Assembly (NCBI GenBank): GCA_009809945.1
Contig: WTPW01000659.1
Location: 120,135-184,134, forward strand
From: Gigaspora margarita
Lineage: Eukaryota > Glomeromycota > Glomeromycetes > Diversisporales > Gigasporaceae
DNA: 64,000 bases
Direction: 5' to 3'
Made by a program: the position numbers and the translations under genes. The notes beneath the pieces are model-generated. The model saw only the letters and a program-made list of their open reading frames with translations. It did no database searches and was not told the DNA's origin. The stretch's first letter is position 1. Each line of letters begins with the position of its first letter. Positions 22,524 through 34,302 of this stretch are shown here, piece after piece.

Positions 22524-22745
22524 TTTTTTTTTTTTGTTTTAAGGTGAGGTCCTGCTTTTATCTTTATTAATAATTTAACCAGCTGCTTCTGTGAAGCTAG
22601 CTGTACTTTATACAAATTATTTGAATAAAATTTAATAAACTATATGCAAGAATTGAAGCTCAGACTATTTTATCTGTGACCTAAACCTACTAGAGTGGTC
22701 AAGACTCACCTAGATTTTTATAGTTAAAATATATGGGTAATCTCG
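22524..22745 (-). mobile_element. 5'-truncated SINE fragment with the 3533-type tail
   Basis: After a T-run, AAGGTGAGGTCCTGCTTTTA and later GTGACCTAAACCTACTAGAG match the antisense of the 3' end of the SINE at 3533 (AGGCATGACCTCACCTT and GTAGGTTTAGGTCATAG there). The tRNA-like head is missing. It lies just beyond the palindromic array. Confidence 0.65.
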
Positions 22746-23690
22746 ACACTTCTGGACAAAAAATTAATAGTTCAAAGTTACTATATAATAAAGTTTTGAT
22801 TTTTATGAATTAAAATTTTAAAAAAAAATTATATATAATATTAAACATATATATAATTTATTTATAAAAAAAAATTCTATTAATTATTAATTTAATATTT
22901 TTTAAAAAATTTTTAAAATTGTTTAATTTTTAAAATAAAAAAAATTTAAAAAATTAAAATTTCTAGTATTTTTAAAATTTACCCAATCAAAATCAAGTAT
23001 ATTTTTGTGTTAATTCGCAAGTACCTTGGTGTAACTATCAATAATAAACCTGCAAAATTTCAAATAAGGTTATTATGTAAAAAAAAAAGTTATAATATAA
23101 TTTATAATACTAATTTAAACTAATTTACTACTATTTTATATAGTAAAAATAATGTCTATTTTAGATTAAAAAAGTTAAAAAATCAATATATTTTTAAATT
23201 TTAAAAATTTTATATGCATATATATATATAAAATAATCCTTTAGACTCTAATTTTAAACTGATATTAACTAAAAATTTATTGATTATAAATTTTATTAAC
23301 TTGTCATATAAGTATATATTATACTAAAAATTAGTATATTTATTTTATTTACTAGTTTTTAACCTATAAACTATATTAATAACAAATATTTTAACTTTTA
23401 TAAAACTTTTTATTATATATACAAAATATCACTAGAATTATTTTTTTTTATAAAAAAAATATAGTTTGTATAATAAAAAAAAAAATACAACAATTTATAA
23501 ATATATAAACTATCTATTATTTTTTAATATATAAATTAATAATAAAAAATATTTAATTTTTATACAATAAATTTATATATATAGCTTGATATTATAATAT
23601 ATACTTTCCCAAAAGATATATTTAAAATAACAATAATTAAATAAAATATTATTTATAAATATTTTTACTTGCTATATTAATATATAATAT
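22746..23690. other. No gene recognised; extremely A+T-rich
   Basis: Mostly A and T runs with scattered TATATA. No repeat recurring elsewhere was identified. Confidence 0.45.
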
Positions 23691-23691
23691 A

Positions 23692-24662
23692 TCAGAAGTG
23701 ACGAGATGACCTATAATTAGTAGAAGTGCTAAATTTGGCTTTAAAAGTAGACCATATATCTATTTTTCTAATTGCTTGTCCAATAGGTGAACATGTACTA
23801 AAAGAAGTATGTAATTCATCTGGTTGACTACAAATACAGCTATTGGTATAGTTTTTGTATTTATAAGATTTAGAGTGATNGNTATTAGTTTNTCTATTGT
23901 TAGTATAAGGATTGTGAGTAGGTATATTNTGATTTTTTCTNNAAGTAGAAAAATTGCAACAGTAGGGTATCCAGATTTGATCGTAGATTTGTTCATTAAT
24001 ATCTAGTAAGATTTGAATGATAGTAGCAGATGCAATTTTATAAGAAATATTGAAGCTTTGAATAGATTGGATTATAGGTATTAGTATAAGTCCTTTGAGT
24101 ATTGTTTCTATATAATATAGATCAGATNAAGGTTGAAAAGTACTAAAGGCTTGATGGTTAGCAAGCCTCTGTTCTAATTCTTGTAGTTCAAGATTTGATA
24201 GTTCAAGTTTGGACTTTTGTAGTATATTATGGATAGTATTTTGAATAATATTGTATATTAGAAGGGGATTATTGCAAGTAAGCCAGTGAAAGTAGGAATT
24301 AGGTTGATTATACTGAAAGCAGTTAGGGTTGGTGTAAAGGTATGGAAAGATTTTGTGGTAGTGGAAATATGATGGTAGTTTATTAAGAAGCATTTTACAT
24401 CTAAAGGCTTTTAGATAGTTAAGTCTGAAATTAGTAATATTGTGTATAGGTTTTTGGTTATAATTAAAGTATTTCCATGTAGAATTCTAGTCAATTAAAT
24501 GAGTAAAGCCTGACCATTCACTATTGTGTTTTTGTGAAGACCACATAGCAATAATGTGGGCTTTACAAATATCCTTAACAAGATATCTAGTTGGATGTTC
24601 TATAGGGAAGTCATTCCACTGCAATATATGGTATTGGTTATAGGTGTTATTATAATTGAGCT
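23692..24662 (-). pseudogene. C-terminal fragment of a second LINE (zinc-knuckle region)
   Basis: The open frame 23692-24393 extends upstream in frame to about 24662, with one stop (TAG, 24488-24490). Just after position 24393 it reads LLNKLPSYFHYHKIFPYLY and then CFQYNQPNSYFHWLTC. This resembles the arrangement before and at the zinc knuckle of the LINE at 10961 (NKQLPMISVLHQRYP, then CRSETETQVHLAEC). I infer it is the C-terminal part of another LINE, without its RT. About 200 residues follow the knuckle. Ambiguous bases (for example 23880, 23882, 23892, 23929, 23941-23942, 24127) are inside the frame. Upstream it is cut by a fragment of the 325-bp palindromic repeat. Confidence 0.6.
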
Positions 24663-25404
24663 GTAGAGTTGAAAATAATTTTAAACAAGTTTATTTAGAG
24701 CCTAAAATTATCATCTATTAGTAAAATTTTGATAATTAAATTTTTTTTAAAATTAACTAATTAGAATCGTCTTATGTGGGTAGGAGGAGAGGTGTACTCA
24801 TAGTAAATAGATATTACATAATATCTGTCACAACCATTATTAAAAATATATTTATTAGATTTAAATTATATTAAATGCAGTCAGGGCATATACCAAAATT
24901 GAAATTAAAGATCTATGAAATTTGGCAAAATCTGATTGGCTCTGTCATATTTTTTTGCATCATTTTCTCTTAAAGGATTCACAAGATTTTTTATATTCAC
25001 TTGTTACTTAATGATATTTGAATAGTTGTATAAAACATCTATCTACTTTTGATCATCCCAATTAATCCCCTATTATAAATTAAACTAAAAAAAGTAAGTA
25101 AAACCTTAAGATTAGAATTTTTTGATACAAAATTTGCTAGTTTTGTAGCTGAAACAAGCGATTTTGTTAACTAAACAATTTTTTGTAGTGTCAAATTTAC
25201 CAGAAACAAAAAGCGCATTTTTAAAGATTTAGTTAGGACCCCAAAATATAAATAGATAGGTCAGATTAATTATAGGGTTACTAAAAAAGAAAAGATCTGC
25301 AAAAAAACTTCAAAAATAAGCAAAAAAATTACTATAAATAGAAAAGATCTGCATTAAAAACCTCAAAACTAAGCAAACTCATACCTGATCTATTTATGTA
25401 TATT
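24663..25404. other. No gene recognised; repeat fragment then A+T-rich spacer
   Basis: 24675-24760 is a fragment of the 325-bp palindromic repeat (AACAAGTTTATTTAGAGCC). Near 25270-25345 AAAGATCTGCAAAAAA and AAAGATCTGCATTAAA form a weak direct repeat. No coding sequence. Confidence 0.4.
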
Positions 25405-25510
25405 TTTGGGTCCTATTTAGTTGACAAATATAGATCTAATAGAGAACTCATAGAATTATAGTTGATTTCTTGCAAAAACATTTGTTAAAATTTTTTTGTC
25501 TAAATGTAAG

Positions 25511-25804
25511 AGAACCCAGACATCTCTCATATAGGTCATAACTGGATTTTGGCCAATTTTGACCTAATTTGCTAAAAATAACAAAATCTAATTACTTTAA
25601 TAACTTCTAATCTAGTGATCAAAATTGAAAAACTTATTTTTGTTAGATGTGCCTTACTAAGAGCTTCATTTTTAAAAAAAGTTCATTCAAATTGGACTAC
25701 TGGATACCAAGATAATTGCCAAAAACTGTTTTTTGCTTCACAAATTTTAGGTGTTTTGCTAAAAAATTTCAAGTATGACCACTATACTAGAAGTTTGGGG
25801 TCCT
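25511..25804 (+). mobile_element. hAT-like MITE (AGGACCCC family), copy A, 294 bp
   Basis: Ends AGAACCCAGACATCTC and GTTTGGGGTCCT. It is flanked by a perfect 8-bp direct repeat AATGTAAG (25503-25510 and 25805-25812). The interior holds ATAGGTCATAACTGGATTTT and CCAATTTTGACCTAATTTG, identical or nearly so to copy B. No coding capacity. Confidence 0.9.
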
Positions 25805-26408
25805 AATGTAAGTATATTTATTATATCATTTTGGCATATTGGCCAAAGAAAACAGTCTTTATGCCTCTAAGTAAACTTGTAAAAAGGATCGAGAAGGGTT
25901 AGAATCTCAATTTTTAGGTTATTTGATCAAAAACTTGTAGAGTTATAGTCAATCTTATTGCAAAAAATATTTGTTGAAATTTTTTGTCCAAATGTAAGTA
26001 TATTTATTACATAATTTTGGACAAGTTAGCCAAATAAAACAGCCTAAGTGCCTCTAAATAAACCTGTAGAGAGGATCGCGAAGGGTTAGAATCTCAATTT
26101 TAGATTATTTGATCAAAAACATGCAAAGTTATGATCAATTTTCTTTGCTAAACATTCATTAAAATTTTTTTTAAAGCATAAGTATATTTGTTATATTATT
26201 TTGAATATATTAGCCAAAAAAACTCTTTGTGCTTCTAAGTAAACTTTTAGAAGAGTCAAGAAGGTCTAGAATCTCAATTTTTAGGTTATTTGGTCAAGAA
26301 CTCATAGGGTTATAGCTAATTTCATTGCAAAAATATTTATCAAAATTTTTTTTAAATATATGTTTGTTATATCATTTTGGGTCTGTTAGTAAACTTGTAT
26401 ATAGAATC

Positions 26409-26708
26409 AGGACCCCAGACATCTTTGATATAGGTCATAACTGGATTTTGGCCAATTTTGACCTAATTTGCTGAAAACGTCAAAATCTATTTACTTAAAT
26501 AACTTCCGATCCAGTAATCAGAATTGAATGAACTTTTTTTTTTGTTAGATGCGCCTCACTGAGAGCTTCATTTTAAAAAAAATTTCATTCAAATTGGACC
26601 ACTGGATGCCAAGATAATTGCCAAAAACTGTTTTTTTGCTTCTTAAATTTCGAGGGTTTTTGCTGAATTGCGTAATGTATGACCTCTGTACTATATGTCC
26701 GGGGTCCT
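26409..26708 (+). mobile_element. hAT-like MITE (AGGACCCC family), copy B, 300 bp
   Basis: Ends AGGACCCCAGACATC and TCCGGGGTCCT. A perfect 8-bp direct repeat ATAGAATC flanks it (26401-26408 and 26709-26716). It shares the orientation and most of the interior of copy A and is inserted in a later satellite unit. Confidence 0.92.
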
Positions 26709-26810
26709 ATAGAATCATAGAATTGTAAAAAATTAGAATCTTGATTTTTATACTGTTTTGTTAAGAACTTGCAAAGTTATAATTTTCTTAGTATAAAAAT
26801 ATAATAAAAA

Positions 26811-27943
26811 ATTATTAAAATTTGATTTTTTAATTGTATCAAAAGAAAATTTTAGAATCATCTGATTGATGATCATTATTAAATAAAGTACAGATCATTG
26901 ATGACCAAATTGGGTATATACTCTGACTAAAATATCTAAATTTATATAATGATCTATATTATGCATATTTGTTTACTTGTTTGTTTACTTGTTTACATTT
27001 TTTTAGCCAAATATCTGCCATGGTCTGCCATGCTATCTTTGTAGTAAAAAAGGCTAATACTGGTTTATATACAATTTTAAAAATCATGTTTGTTTTGTTT
27101 AAACTAATTCAGATATCAAAATTTAATGTTTTGATTGGCCAGTTGTATTAGGCAATCCCATAATGTATGAAACTCCAAAGAAATTTTTTTAAATATCTTA
27201 ATTTTTTATTATACAAATCAATTTCCATTTATAATTGAAAAATGTAGCCTGTGTTAAAATTTACTTGCAAATTGGGAGAGGCTGCAAGGATTTCTTTTAA
27301 TTGGCTAACTTCATTTTCTTTTTCCGCTACCAAATACAACAAAAGCTCAATTTTATTTTTGCATAGTATCAACCCTTACTATTGCAAAGGCCCCAAATAG
27401 AGTTTATTATAATGAACAAAATTGTATTAATAATAAAGATCAATTTATTTAATAAAAAAAGCTACTATTAATATACTACAATTACTATAAAGTCCCAAAT
27501 ATAAGCAACCCTTGAAAATAAACAATCTCTCATATTTTGAGGCCAAAATACTAGGAAAATAAAATAAGCAAGCCCTTTAAAATTGTTAAATACAGAATAA
27601 ATTTTATTAAGATAGACCAATAGAATTGAGTATTTCAAATTTACTAAATTTAAGCAACCCTTTAAAAAAGTCAGTCAAAATAGGTGGCTTAGGAGTTGTT
27701 TATATTCAGAACTTTATAGTAGGTTTTATTAAAACTTAAAATTAAAAAACTTAGTTTATTTTTTTGTTGTATTAGTACTAATTAGTTATTGGTTAATTAT
27801 ACAGCACAACAAATATTATTATATGATATGACAGATTTCTAATATTTAGAAATATAGTATTCATAACTATACTTTAGATAATAAAAAAATAGCATTTGGA
27901 ATATTAGTTCCAAATATATAGTATTTTTTACTTTTAGAAAATA
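26811..27943. other. No gene recognised; A+T-rich spacer
   Basis: Open frame 26969-27151 (60 codons) is unrecognised. TTTGTTTACTTGTTTACTTG near 26970 is a simple repeat. The remainder shows no structure shared with other parts of the window. Confidence 0.4.
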
Positions 27944-27951
27944 AGTAGAAC

Positions 27952-28245
27952 AGGACCCCAGACATCTAGTATAGAGATCATACTTGAAATTTTTTAGCAA
28001 AAACACCTAAAATTTGAGAAGCAAAAAACAGTTTTTGGCAATTATCTTGGCATTTAGTAGTCCAATTTGAATGAAATTTTTTAAAAAATGAAGCTCTCAG
28101 TGAGGTGCATCTAATAAAAAAAAGTATATCCAATTCTGATCACTAGATTAGAAGTTATTAAAGTAAAGATTTTGTTATTTTTAGCAAATTAGATCAAAAT
28201 TGGCCAAAATCTAGTTATAACCTATATGAGAGATGTCTGGGTCCT
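27952..28245 (-). mobile_element. hAT-like MITE (AGGACCCC family), copy C, 294 bp
   Basis: Inverted relative to copies A and B. The ends are AGGACCCCAGACATC and GATGTCTGGGTCCT, and the perfect 8-bp duplication is AGTAGAAC (27944-27951 and 28246-28253). The three copies have three different target sequences, which makes the element limits secure. Confidence 0.92.
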
Positions 28246-28253
28246 AGTAGAAC

Positions 28254-28757
28254 TAGTTGAGACAAAATCTTGCAACTTTTACTTACTAATTGCTTAAATT
28301 GCTTAAGTAGCTTCTGACTTTTCAAAACTTTTACTTTTTATCTAGTTTTTGAAACTACTGTATCCTACTATATTCTATGTTAAAAAACAAAAAATCTAAA
28401 GGTAAAATATCAATGATTCAAGTTGGTTTTTTGTTTTGTATTACAAAATTTTTCATATGATAGGCAATTTTTATTTATAAAAGTACTTTAAAAATTACAA
28501 TTAACTATATAAAAAAAAGATTGTTACCAATTATAATTACTCTAATTTTAGCTAATCAAAATGAACTTTTGCTATGCTGATATAGTTAAAAGAGCTTTTA
28601 TATATAAATACTGTATTAAGAATCTAATTTATATAGTATGTAGATTATATATTAAATTAATTTCACTTTAACTAAATTTCTTATTTAGTAATTTCAATCA
28701 AACATAAATCACAACAAATATCACATAATCATATGTAATAAATTGATTGGCTAGTTA
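28254..28757. repeat. Dispersed repeat (also at 33180-33500, inverted)
   Basis: 28385-28560 contains TTGTTTTGTATTACAAAA and AATGAACTTTTGCTATGCTG. The complement of 33180-33500 contains the equivalents in the same order (TATGTTTTGTATTACAAA and AAACTTCTGCTATGCTG). No coding sequence. Confidence 0.45.
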
Positions 28758-28971
28758 CTATATCCTATTATAAATAAGCACTCTTTTTTTAAAATTTTGA
28801 ACTCAAATATTTCAAAAAATACTAATCAAACTTAATAAAATTTATTTATTTAAATTTTATAGATTTTAAAGTTTAAGTTAAAAAAATTTTTATTAAATTT
28901 AATTAGATAGTTTTCAAGTTATTTGAATTTAAAATTTTAAAAAAGGGGTGCTTATTTATGATAGAATATGG
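28758..28971. mobile_element. Palindromic MITE (family P2), degenerate copy, 214 bp
   Basis: The left end CTATATCCTATTATAAATAA and the inverted right end CCATATTCTATCATAAATAA, with AAGCAC(C/T)C-like sequence next, match the perfect palindrome at 54704-54921. TA flanks are present on both sides. It is an older relative. Confidence 0.75.
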
Positions 28972-30017
28972 TATACAAATTTGTAATTGGTTACATTCTG
29001 TAAATATATATGTAGATCATTTCTTGAATTATTACATCAATGAGTCAAATTCACCTATATGATAGTAATTTACTTATAATTCTAGCTATGGACCAATAAT
29101 TTGGGCTCAAATTATATCTAATATTCCAATTGAACCTCTTCAAAATCATAGTATTCACTTCACTATATCTAAATTTTACCATACTTAAATTTGGTTTATT
29201 TACTTCATTATACTGTATATATTTGTTTAAATATATCTACAAGTTCTAATTAAATTAGCTCTATAATTATAAATAATCTAAACGTTTAAATAAAAAAAAT
29301 TTTTTTAAGTACCAAAAGACAAAATAAAAACTTGATATAAAATTTTTATTTTTGTTTTAAATGTTAAACAATTTAATTAAATATTTAAATATATTGACTT
29401 GCTCTTTGCTTATTTTGCAGAAAGCTGATTTAGAATTGCTCAAAACCATAATTGCAAAAAGCTTTCTTAAAATGATTGGTCTAAAAAAATTTTTGTGATT
29501 TTTAAATAATAATCTGATTATCTAATTAATTTTTAGCATAAGACAAATTTATTTGATTAGTGGATCTTATTTGCAAACATCACAAATAATCATTAATGGA
29601 ATTAAATTGGTGCTTTGTAGTAAAAAGAGTAGAAAATACCCCAGAAATGAAATAAAAAATGAGTTTTTATTAAATTCAGATACTGTTTTTCTTCTCAACA
29701 ATCATCTCTTCTATAGTTACAACCTCTATATAATTACACAAAATTTTAACTACTATTGTTTTTATATAAAAAATACCTACATATAATCACAACTAGCTTA
29801 TAATCACTATCACATTTTTTAGAAGCTTTTTGAGATTTTTTTATTAGTAAATCCTCTTATATAATTACATTATCATATATAAAAGTCTAAATTTTACTAC
29901 TATAGATTCCCAAAAGTAACTATATTTTGTTATACAAAAAAATCGGAAGTTTGCTTGTTTTGGATTAAATTTAGTTTTTAGTGATTGCAAGTAGTTGCTA
30001 CATAGTGAAGTTCAAAT
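28972..30017. other. No gene recognised
   Basis: A+T-rich spacer. Open frame 29553-29786 (77 codons) is of low complexity. Around 29690-29890 CCTCTATATAATTACA and CCTCTTATATAATTACAT suggest a decayed pogo-like MITE of the type at 59222. Confidence 0.35.
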
Positions 30018-30263
30018 TCTATTAAATAAATCGATTATAATCGCTTAAGTAAACTTGTTAAGAAGATCTGAATGCATATACTCTAAAAGTTTTATCCAAA
30101 TTAGAAAATTTTTTATTATTTGACTTTTAATTTTTACTTTTGTCGAATATACTTTTTTAAAAAATTTTATTTTTTTCGTCAAATGTAAAAGTCAAAAGTC
30201 AAATAATAAAATGTTCTTTAATTTTGCTAAAAATTTTACTGTATGTGTATTTTAATCTTTTTA

Positions 30264-31444
30264 ATTGATGATCCGCTAGTCATCAGGTCCATGATTATAG
30301 TGTAATATGATGCAGATCACTATGTAAATTACTATATATGTGAATGCTACGATCGGCCAAGAAAAAATATTTTTTTTACTAAGTTAATCGATCTTGTTGA
30401 CTAATTAAAAGTTGTAGAGCTTGTTGTTGCGATTCTAAAGGTAGTTAAATCATCCAAATCGGCCTAGTAGAAGCCAAGAAACCTTTAAAAAACATGTCAA
30501 TGACTATATAAAATTTCTATGTAAACAATGGATTGTTTATATCTCTTAGATTGTAACACAGGCAAATTTGCCTGCGTATTTTAAAAATTTTAATAAAATT
30601 TTAATAAAATTTTAAATATTGATTTTAGCTATACCTTTTCTAAGTAAAAAATATTTTTTGAGTATTTTTTAGTAACTTTGTTATAAAATTTTTTAAAATT
30701 ATTAGAAAACTTTAGTATAATAAAGTTTAAAGTTCTTGTATTAGCATTTTTACTATTAAAATTTTTCTTTAGATTTTTTTAAATTTATATATTCCCATCT
30801 ATAAAAAAACTTTTACTTCTAATAAAGTCTTGATTTTTACAAATAAATTATTAAAGTTGCAATAATAAAAGTTATCATTCTTTATATAAACTACAATATT
30901 GTCTTAAGAACTATAGCTTTAAAACTAAAACTAAATAAGATTACAGAGAAATTGTGATAAAATTTTTTAAAAAAATTTTTTCTTAAAGATATCTATTTTT
31001 AGCTTATATGTAACTTAAAATTTTTTTCTTACAATATAAAAACTAATTTTGTAAAAAAGTAATCCTTATTTTCAAATATAATTGTACAAAGTTTTATTTA
31101 ATTATTTTGATATTTAAAAAAAGTAAATCAGAGCAAAAAAAGTGCAAAAATGCAGGCAAATTTGTCTGTGTCCTACTACAATCTAAGGGATAGAGATTTT
31201 ATATAGTTGTTGACACGTTTTTAAAGCTATCTTGGCTTCCACTGGGCCAATTTGGATGATTTAACTACTATTAGAACTGCAACAACGAGCTCTACAACTT
31301 TCAATTAGTCGACAAGATTGATTAACTTAGTAAAAAAATATGTTTCCTTGGACGATCGTAGAATTCACATATATAGTAATTTACATAGTGTTCTGCATTA
31401 TGTTACACTATGATCATGCACCCGATGACTAGCGGATCATCAAT
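30264..31444. mobile_element. Foldback element, family F2 relative, split at its centre
   Basis: Ends ATTGATGATCCGCTAGTCAT and the mirror ATGACTAGCGGATCATCAAT are flanked by TA (30262-30263 and 31445-31446). Arms carry GTTGTAGAGCTTGTTGTTGC and CTCTACAACTTTCAATTAG like the element at 18335. With the insertion at 30542-31190 removed it is about 530 bp. The insertion sits close to its centre of symmetry. Confidence 0.8.
30542..31190. mobile_element. 649-bp TA-family element, complete copy 2
   Basis: Left end TCTCTTAGATTGTAACACAG and right end inverted TCCCTTAGATTGTAGTAGGA are flanked by TA (30540-30541 and 31191-31192). Next to each end is a GCAAATTTGCCTG-type hairpin. The interior matches 1-619 almost base for base. 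No transposase frame. Confidence 0.85.
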
Positions 31445-31499
31445 TAATAAGTTTACTTAAGTGATTATTATCAATTTACATAGCAGTAACACGATATGT

Positions 31500-32510
31500 C
31501 ATGTGTAAATTATATATATATATAATTATAAAAAAAACATATAAAATTACTAAAAACAGGTCTCACCTTTAATATTTAAAAAAAAAAAATACTAAAAACT
31601 CATTAGGCAAGATTAGTTTCAATCTACATATTAATTTAAAATTAAATTTTGTGATTATATAGAGCAAAAGAAGAAGAATAAACTTACTTATTTTGCCAAG
31701 TTTCAGTTCTGCTATTTTTGCACAAAACAAAAATGTAACTTCGTCAAAAACAAATATTTTTTGATTTTAAGATAAGAATCTTATGTAAAATCATGCTCTG
31801 AACAACTTTACTTAATCAGCAGAAGTGGGTTACCTTGTAAGAAAAATGTGTTATCTATATGCTAAAGTCAAAAATTTTAACTTTACAAGATAAAACTTTT
31901 TTTTCATTAGGCAACCTGCTTTGGGCCCTTAAGCAAAGTTGTTCAGCATGTAATTTTACATCACATTTGAGGTTGAAGTGGCTTTTTCAAACCTTTTACT
32001 AAGTGAAAAATGGGTTTAAAGTTAGAAAAAAAATTTTTTTTAAAAAAATTTTTTCTAACTTTAAACCCATTTTTCGCTTAGTAAAAAGCCAATTCAACCT
32101 TAAATGTAATGTAAAATTACATGCTGAACAACTTTGCTTAAGGGCCCAAAGTAGGTTGCCTAATGAAAAAAAAGTTTTATCTTGTAAAGTTAAAATTTTT
32201 GACTTTAGCATATAGATAACCCATTTTTCTTACAAGGTAACCCACTTCTGCCGATTAAGTAAAGTTGTTTAGAGCATGATTTTACATAAGATTCTCATTT
32301 TAAAATCAGAAAATATTTGTTTTTGACATAGTTACATTTTTGTTTTGTACAAAAATAGCAGAACTGTAACTTGGCAAAATAAGTAAGTTTATTCTCCTTC
32401 TTTTGCTTTATATAATCGCAAAACTTAATTTTAAATTAATATGTAGGTTGAAACTAATCTTGCCTAACAAGTTTATAGTAATTTTATATATTTTTTGTAT
32501 AATTTTAAAT
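31500..32510. mobile_element. Large foldback element family F1, copy 2
   Basis: Mirror halves around about 32045. GTGGGTTACCTTGTAAGAAA, GCAAAGTTGTTCAGCATGTA and TTTTGCACAAAACAAAAATG occur with their complements, as in 5041-6118. The left arm carries extra sequence near 31550-31615. The overlapping open frames at 31999-32215 on both strands are a result of symmetry, not genes. Confidence 0.75.
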
Positions 32511-32544
32511 ATAACAAAAAACAGACCCAAAAAAGTGTGACAAA

Positions 32545-32690
32545 TTGTGTTACTGATAGTAAAATTTGGACTTTACTATGTAGTGACTATTATTGATCAT
32601 GGGAGTAGCTTATTTTCGGGTAAATAAGTTTTTGGGTTTTTTGGTCAAAACAAAGAGATAGCTTATTTTTGGAAATCTATGATAAGTAAA
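32545..32690. repeat. Dispersed repeat with GTAGCTTATTTT motifs, copy 2
   Basis: AAATTTGGACTTTACTATGT, GAGTAGCTTATTTTCGG and ATAGCTTATTTTTGGAAA are in the order seen at 755-905. A shorter echo (CTGGACTTTTATATGTAGCA) is at about 32950-32970. Confidence 0.5.
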
Positions 32691-33179
32691 TTGATTAATA
32701 CATTAAGAAAGCTATTTGACATACAAATTATACATATTCTGGAATTTTGACAAACTTGACAAACTATTATTAATTTGTTTTTTTATTATATGTTAGACAA
32801 AAAAATAATTTATTTTTTTTGTCTAGCTTAAAGTAAAGAAATTATTTAATAAAAGTTTGTCCAAATTATATGAAACTTTTAGAATATGTGTAATTTGTTA
32901 TTCCAAACAACTTTACTTAATGTATAAAAGTTGGATTCACTTAGTACAATCTGGACTTTTATATGTAGCAACTATTTGTGATTATAATATTTACTTCTAT
33001 ATAATCACATAATATAAACCATAGTATTAAATGTGATTATATAGGGTAATTACTATATAATTATACCTCTTTATAATCATTATGTTTGTTGCAACAAACT
33101 GTGTGATTATAGAGGAGGAAGATAGTATTATTCGATATGGTTAGCATTTTTCTATTATAAATGAAAATTGATTTGCATA
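32691..33179. other. No gene recognised; remnants of a pogo-like MITE possible
   Basis: 32985-33115 has CTATATAATCACATAATATA and GTGTGATTATAGAGGAGGAA, which resemble the termini of the TA element at 59222-59417. It is too diverged to set limits. Confidence 0.35.
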
Positions 33180-33935
33180 ATAAAAATCAAAGAAAAATTG
33201 CACAAGGCAAAGTGCATTATGAGAATACCTATTAGTCACATTTTATTTTTAACCAATCAAAATTGTGAAAATTTATTAACCTGGATTAGTCCAAAGATCA
33301 AAACAAAAGATTACAGTTGATTTGAAAATTAGTGGGATACAGCATAGCAGAAGTTTGTTTATTGGCTGATATTAGAATAAATATGATTGGTGATCCTTTT
33401 TTATATAGTCAATTGTATAGTAAAAATCATGCTATATGAAACTTTTTTTTTTGTAATACAAAACATAAAACCTTGAATTGTTGGTAGTTTACTTTTAAAC
33501 TTATCATTTTTCAACCTGAGATGCAATTAGATGAAGTAGTTTCAAAAGCTAGATGAGAGGTGAAGATTTTGAAAGGTCAGAAAATGGTTTGGCAGTCTAA
33601 ACAATTGGTGAGTGAAATTGAAAGAACTAGTTTTGTTTGTTTTTTTTTTTTACAAGCAAAAAATATTGCTTTGAACTATTATTCTAAACTGTATTCTGGA
33701 CCATATTTTAATATATTTATTATATTTTATATATCATATTTAGATATAGTTTATGAAAATGACATTTATATTACAATAAGTAATAGTAATAGCTGTGTTT
33801 AGGAATGGTCGTGTATTCGTTATTTAATAGAAATTTATATGTATTACTGTGAAAAAACAATAAAAACCTTGTAAAATCTAAATTAAAGCTATGAATTAGT
33901 GTATTGTCAAATTATAACATGTCTTTAGATAAAGT
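33180..33935. other. Inverted copy of dispersed repeat (33180-33500), then unrecognised DNA
   Basis: 33180-33500 is the inverse of 28254-28757. The open frame 33560-33802 follows an upstream in-frame stop and matches nothing I recognise; LKGQKMVWQSKQLVSEIERT near its start looks somewhat protein-like, so it could be an exon remnant. Confidence 0.35.
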
Positions 33936-34302
33936 TCGTGAGTAATAAAGTTTTTATCCGGGATGAGCCGGTATTCTATCCGGGTATGATCGACATTTTT
34001 TCCGAGTTATCTTAGCAACCAATCAAAACGAACTTTTGCTATGCTGTGGGACACTTGAAAAATTTGCTCGTTTTTGAAACCTTTCGGTTTCGTCTCTAAC
34101 TCTTCGGAAATCGCATCGCCATTATCGGACCGAAGTTCCGAAGACTGTGACATGGTTTCCAAAGAGTTGGATGTTTCATAAGACGAAGCCGAAAGGTTTC
34201 AAAAACAAGAAAAATTTTAAAGTGTCCACACTAATTTTCAAATCAGATGTAAACTCAATTATCTCAAAATTAGATATATTCGAGCATCCGCCTTTTCTAT
34301 CA
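33936..34302. repeat. Interrupted inverted repeat (GAAACCTTTCGGTTTCGTC)
   Basis: TTTTTGAAACCTTTCGGTTT (about 34069-34090) is mirrored by GAAGCCGAAAGGTTTCAAAA (about 34184-34205). The loop contains TTCGGAAATCGCATCGCC and GACCGAAGTTCCGAAG. The upstream part has two CCGG-rich phrases (TTTTTATCCGGGATGAG and TTCTATCCGGGTATGATC) of the kind also seen near 34980-35060. The open frame at 34147-34395 spans this and the next palindrome. Confidence 0.5.

Larger units (their letters stand above)
25405..26810 (+). repeat. Satellite-like tandem array, unit about 185-190 bp, with two MITE insertions
   Basis: Units share AATGTAAGTATATTTATTA, then GCCTCTAAGTAAACTTGTA, then TTAGAATCTCAATTTTTAGG, then AAACTTGTAGAGTTATAG. 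They start near 25807, 25993, 26180 and 26356, with an earlier partial unit at 25405-25510 and a last one resuming at 26709. MITEs at 25511 and 26409 are inserted in separate units. The open frame 25615-25806 lies within the first MITE. Confidence 0.75.
30018..31485. repeat. Outermost inverted repeat of a three-level nest
   Basis: TCGCTTAAGTAAACTTGTTA near 30040 is mirrored by TAATAAGTTTACTTAAGTGA near 31446. It lies just outside the foldback element at 30264-31444. It suggests that the foldback inserted into a pre-existing palindromic element, or that palindrome ends were added outside it. Confidence 0.5.

Noticed and set aside
25615-25806. A 63-codon gene
   Set aside because: It lies within the MITE copy A and is not kept in copies B or C.
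31999-32215. Overlapping 70-codon genes on both strands
   Set aside because: They are mirror products of the palindrome centred near 32045.
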